Source: Xanthomonas cissicola (GTDB lineage Bacteria; Pseudomonadota; Gammaproteobacteria; Xanthomonadales; Xanthomonadaceae). Taken from it: DNA of 64,000 nt. Of the stretch, positions 60,916-64,000 are shown in pieces. Each line of letters starts with the position of its first letter. The first letter of the stretch is position 1. The translations under genes were made by a program, and so were the position numbers. Under the pieces are notes generated by a model. It did not search any database, was not told the origin of the DNA, and was given only the letters and a program-made list of their open reading frames with translations. The DNA is taken from positions 1 through 64,000 of the forward strand of contig NZ_VZPL01000017.1 of NCBI RefSeq assembly GCF_008801575.1, given 5' to 3'.

Positions 60916-61707
60916 TCAGCAGGCGGCTGCGTGATGTGCAGGGCCAAGGCTTGGGCTCACGGCCTTGCTCATTGTCGTTGCCTCCGTATCGTGCAGCGCG
61001 AGCTCCAACTTGTAGCCGTGCGAATAGACGGTTCTGATGCGCACTGCGCTGCTGTCACTGCTCAGCTGCAGTTTCTTGCGCAACTTGTAGATGTGCTGCT
61101 CCATGGTGCGGTCGGTGAATTCGGTGTGGCTGCCCCAGACGGCCTTGGCCAGTTGGCAACGCCGGAAACACACGCCGGGGCTGGAAAAGAGCAGCCAGGC
61201 AATTGAGAACTCGCGTGCGGTCAATACGATCGGCTTGCCGTCCAGATAGACGGTATTTTCATCGCGGATCAACCGGTATGGACCAACGCTCAGGTGCTGC
61301 GTCTCCGAGCAGGCATGCGCCACCGGCGATATCGCCAGCGCCGCGCGCACGTGTAACTCGTGCGAATTGAAAGGCAGCGCAAGGACTTCCTGCGCGCCTG
61401 CGCGATACCAGGCCAGAATGTTGTCTGCGCAATCGAAACGTCCAAGCACGATCAACGGGGTGGGCTGGCCGCTATGGCAGCGCTGCCATGCCAGCAGTGA
61501 ACTGTCATCGGCGGCGACATAGCTGGCATCGAAGATCAGCAGCTCGCACGGCGAATGCCGCAGCGTACGCAAAAGCTCCAGTTCATCGGAAAACGTCGAG
61601 ACATTGCGCGCAAGCGGTGCGAGGCTGGCGTTGACCTGCGAGACCAGGCGCGCATCCTGCGTCAACAGGAACACCGATCCGGCGTTGGGGGGAGAGTGGT
61701 CGTTCAT
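60916..61707 (-). CDS. hrpG: HrpG, OmpR-family master regulator of the type III secretion system
   Basis: Xanthomonas regulator that activates hrpX and, through it, the hrp genes and effectors. The 263-aa length and sequence match what I know of HrpG. An N-terminal receiver-like domain (about 10-125) keeps an Asp in LLIFDASYVA but has GAQEVLALPFNSHE where canonical receivers have a lysine before PF, so its phosphorylation chemistry may be atypical. The C-terminal winged helix (about 140-240) has LTAREFSIAWLLFSSPG and HIYKLRKKLQLSSDSS. About 25 further residues form an unusual tail ending in HHAAAC. It is divergent from hrpX. A long leader is expected upstream, where RsmA binding has been reported in Xanthomonas. 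Confidence 0.95.
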   Translation of the reverse strand: MNDHSPPNAGSVFLLTQDARLVSQVNASLAPLARNVSTFSDELELLRTLRHSPCELLIFDASYVAADDSSLLAWQRCHSGQPTPLIVLGRFDCADNILAWYRAGAQEVLALPFNSHELHVRAALAISPVAHACSETQHLSVGPYRLIRDENTVYLDGKPIVLTAREFSIAWLLFSSPGVCFRRCQLAKAVWGSHTEFTDRTMEQHIYKLRKKLQLSSDSSAVRIRTVYSHGYKLELALHDTEATTMSKAVSPSLGPAHHAAAC

Positions 61708-61837
61708 TTAGGCGGCCTTCGCGTGTCGGCGTACAAGCCACGCATGGGGCGGGCGCCGGTGCTGGTCGGCCAATGCCAGGACAAAATCCATCTTCAAAGA
61801 TCGCTGCATCGTCGGACCAGTCGGTTGGCGGGGGAGA

Positions 61838-61854
61838 GTCCAGCGGAGCTGGAC
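61838..61854 (-). promoter_or_regulatory. Hairpin in the hrpG leader
   Basis: GTCCAGC and GCTGGAC pair around a 3-base loop about 130 bases before hrpG. On the mRNA (minus) strand the right arm contains GGA, the core of RsmA sites. Confidence 0.45.
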
Positions 61855-62461
61855 GAATGGTATGTACCATTGCCGGGACCAAAAGTTTCACACTTGCGTA
61901 CGCGGCTTCGGATTTGTCGCCAGCGGCTTTAGCTCGCGCTCATTTAGACGTAACAGAGCTCTTACATAGCGGGCATGTCTGGTCCGAATGCAATCGCTAC
62001 ATGCAGTCATGCAGCAAGGCATGGACCGACACGCGTGACCAGAGACATCGGTCCGCCGAGGTCTAGACCAACCTATTGCGATTGGTCGTGTGATCGCGCG
62101 TGACTGGAATAGGTCGGCAGCGATCTGCCCTCGTGTCATGTCTGCTTCTCTCGATCAAATGCGCTTGGGCATACGTGTCCGTACAGTCATCGGGCATCGC
62201 CTTGGTCATCGCCGACAGCCATCAATGCGCATGGACGCAGCGCGTTCGCAGACGTTGTCCGACTGTGCCTTGGATATTGGCGCAGACCGGCGATATCAAT
62301 ACTCAACCGGATGGCGCGAAATATCTGGCGTTACGACGACGTCGACGGTGTGCAACTGCGCTTTGCGCCGCGAAAAAACGCATCACATGGATGTTCGACA
62401 GAGTGAGCTTTTTTGATTTTTTCGATGGCTTTCAGAGAGAAATTCTATTGGATCCGCTGCA

Positions 62462-62467
62462 TACAAT
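62462..62467 (+). promoter_or_regulatory. -10 element of hrpX
   Basis: TACAAT lies 65 bases before the hrpX start; at 17 bp upstream is GAAATT, a poor -35, as expected for a promoter that depends on an activator such as HrpG. Confidence 0.45.
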
Positions 62468-62532
62468 CGTTTGCGCCAGCGAGTTAGGCGCCTGTTGTCT
62501 TTTGCTCCGCCCCCCCAAAGAGAGAGACCGGC

Positions 62533-63963
62533 ATGATCCTTTCCACTTACTTTGCAGCGATCTCTGCGGTGTCCTACGCAGAACGTCTTCCTACGTATAC
62601 GAGCAGGATGCTGGTTGGTGCTTGGCCACAGGGACTGCAACATCTCCAACAGCGACGCGACGGACAGGGCGCTGTGGATGGCGCCGATGATGAGGTCAGT
62701 TTGTTCGGTGCCAGCGGCGATGCGTTGCTGATCCTGGAATATCAGGAAGAGGCCGAAGATGCGTATCGGCAGGCCTTGAAGGCAATGCGCGGGCATCAGC
62801 GCCAATTGCGCCTGCTGTCGTGCAGGAACACCGCCTGGTTGATGCTGAGCCAGCGGCGCCTGAGCGCGGCGTTGAATTGCTTTGCGCAGTTGGCAATGGA
62901 CCGCGAAACGTCGCCCAGCCTGTGCGGCGAGAGCCTGCTGGGCAAGTCGCTGGCCCACTTCCATCTCGGCCAGAGTACGTTGGCCTTGCAGACCCTGGAG
63001 CGCGCCAGCGAGGTGCTGGCCGACCTGGAGAGCGGGGCGTCGGAATGGCTGCGGATCGCCACTGCGCTGCGTCTGGACATGATTGCGCAGCTGCGTATCC
63101 GTCGCTCCGATCGCATGAGCGACCATGTGTTCTGGCAAGCCACGCTGCGCCAGGAAGATGCCGCGCATGCCTTCGAGCCCAGCGACCTGCGCGCCTGCAT
63201 CGCCGATCTGGCAGAAAGCATGCCGGTGCTGGCGCAGCGCATGCGGCATGTGCGTAGCCTGCTGCGTATTGCCGGTGGCGACACCTTCGGCTTCGACGCG
63301 CAGATCGACGCATTGCCGGCCGCGGCCACCGGCTGCCCGCCGTGCGCGCGTCAGGACGCGCAGGTGGAGCTGGCGCTGGCGGCATTGGCGGTGGGCCGTG
63401 CCGATCTTGCCGAGCGTGCGCTGGCCGGCGCCGGTCGGCATCATGCGCCGCGCTGGAATCTGGAGTTCGAGTACTGCCAGGCCAAGATCAGCCAGGCGAT
63501 GGGGCGCACCGAACAAGCGTTACTGCTCTACAACCGCTACGCGCTGGACGCGGTGCAGTGTCTGCGCAGCGAAGTGCAAGCGCCGCGCTTGCTGGAAAGC
63601 GGCACACCGGCCCACGTCAGCGACGATATCTCCGCCCGGTTGCCGGCCAAGTATCGACGCGCCTACAGCTACATGATCACCAATGCGCATCGCTCGGATC
63701 TGTCGATCAACGAAGTGGCCGCACAGATCGGAGTCACCGGGCGCGCGCTGCAGCAAGCCTTCAAGTCGGCTACCGGGCTATCGCCGACGCAGGTGCTGCG
63801 CCGTTACCGGATGCAAAGCATCCGCGACGAACTGCTGGCCGAAGGCGGCTGCGGCAGTGTGTTGCAGGCGGCCAGTCGTTGGGGCGTCGGTAGTCGTTCG
63901 GCGTTGGCCAAGGGCTATCGCCAGCACTTCAATGAAGCGCCGATGGAGACCTTGCAGCGGTAA
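62533..63963 (+). CDS. hrpX: HrpX, AraC-family activator of type III secretion and effector genes
   Basis: Transcription activator of 476 aa, acting downstream of HrpG and binding PIP boxes (TTCGC-N15-TTCGC) at hrp operons and effector genes. Length and sequence match Xanthomonas HrpX. The N-terminal two-thirds is helical with a TPR-like pattern (YQEEAEDAYRQALKAM, FHLGQSTLALQTLERA). The C-terminal AraC domain (about 370-475) has two helix-turn-helices: LSINEVAAQIGVTGRALQQA and AASRWGVGSRSALAKGYRQ, ending in a short tail. An AGAGAGA purine run lies about 10 bases upstream of ATG 62533. The type III genes themselves are not in this window. Confidence 0.97.
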   Translation: MILSTYFAAISAVSYAERLPTYTSRMLVGAWPQGLQHLQQRRDGQGAVDGADDEVSLFGASGDALLILEYQEEAEDAYRQALKAMRGHQRQLRLLSCRNTAWLMLSQRRLSAALNCFAQLAMDRETSPSLCGESLLGKSLAHFHLGQSTLALQTLERASEVLADLESGASEWLRIATALRLDMIAQLRIRRSDRMSDHVFWQATLRQEDAAHAFEPSDLRACIADLAESMPVLAQRMRHVRSLLRIAGGDTFGFDAQIDALPAAATGCPPCARQDAQVELALAALAVGRADLAERALAGAGRHHAPRWNLEFEYCQAKISQAMGRTEQALLLYNRYALDAVQCLRSEVQAPRLLESGTPAHVSDDISARLPAKYRRAYSYMITNAHRSDLSINEVAAQIGVTGRALQQAFKSATGLSPTQVLRRYRMQSIRDELLAEGGCGSVLQAASRWGVGSRSALAKGYRQHFNEAPMETLQR

Positions 63964-63976
63964 TTTCCGCAACCCA

Positions 63977-64000
63977 CGGATTGGTAGCGCTACCGATCCG
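63977..64000 (+). terminator. Palindromic hairpin after hrpX
   Basis: CGGATTGGTAGC and GCTACCGATCCG pair over 12 bp with one T-G position, 13 bases after the hrpX stop and at the window edge. Any T-run lies outside the window. Confidence 0.55.

Larger units (their letters stand above)
61708..62532. other. 825-bp hrpG-hrpX intergenic region
   Basis: A long region without a supported gene, and of lower GC than its surroundings. It must hold both promoters and the hrpG leader. Features seen are the hairpin GTCCAGC-GGA-GCTGGAC at 61838-61854, the palindrome GGTCTAGACC at 62061-62070, T-rich tracts near 62410-62422, and a likely hrpX -10 (TACAAT, 62462-62467). No PIP box (TTCGC-N15-TTCGC) was found by eye. 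Confidence 0.7.

Noticed and set aside
61708-62532. Small open frames between hrpG and hrpX
   Set aside because: They are short, lack ribosome sites and have Arg/Cys/Ser-rich random composition.

Overview
The window is a chromosomal segment of a Xanthomonas species. The strongest evidence is the divergent pair at its right end, recognisable as hrpG (263 aa, OmpR family) and hrpX (476 aa, AraC family), the master regulators of the Xanthomonas type III secretion system. High GC, the housekeeping gene set and the lack of phage or island genes fit an ordinary core segment. The species cannot be fixed from this sequence alone. The only mobile DNA seen is the right end of an IS5-type insertion sequence at the left edge.

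Layout. 1-5.3 kb: IS5 remnant, large catalase katE, then a lipoprotein carboxylesterase followed by an aldo/keto reductase. 5.4-8.7 kb: gcvP behind a tandem glycine riboswitch. 8.8-12.6 kb: Bcr/CflA efflux pump, a small conserved protein, and a secreted M2 peptidase. 12.7-19.2 kb: an envelope-modification block with a frameshifted phosphoethanolamine transferase, a PAP2 phosphatase, an ArnT-like glycosyltransferase and a ColR/ColS-like two-component pair. Two copies of GTCGGA-N5-GTCGGA lie upstream of the modification genes. 19.4-22.4 kb: a small HEAGH protein and a GNAT-minC-minD-minE cluster. 22.6-24.5 kb: DesK/NarL-type two-component system.

24.8-36 kb: mixed metabolic and envelope genes. 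These are a membrane-anchored SRPBCC/GyrI-like protein, DUF423, an AlkA-like glycosylase, an M15 peptidase, an SPFH-membrane protein-RHH cluster, purT, an EEP-fold lipoprotein, the bpt leucyltransferase, a five-EF-hand secreted protein and small envelope proteins. 35.6-38.4 kb: tesB, crotonase, PCu(A)C copper chaperone and a 4HBT thioesterase coupled to uvrA. 38.4-51.5 kb: core genes uvrA, rplU-rpmA-obgE, rpsT, murJ and ribF-ileS-lspA-ispH. 51.6-56 kb: tRNA-Thr(CGT) and cyoABCD. 56-60.5 kb: M61 peptidase, radA and a DUF805 protein. 60.9-64 kb: hrpG and hrpX around an 825-bp intergenic region.

Main points for a second look: the repeated candidate ColR operator and the broken eptA-like gene; a palindrome in the spacer of the SPFH-RHH promoter; a RegA/PrrA/RoxR-type inverted repeat upstream of cyoABCD; the structured hrpG leader; the tandem riboswitch; and CCCGATT heptamer arrays next to obgE and radA. 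No CRISPR array, prophage or toxin-antitoxin locus was seen. I found no strong case for a wholly new system. The regulatory architecture is the least explained part.
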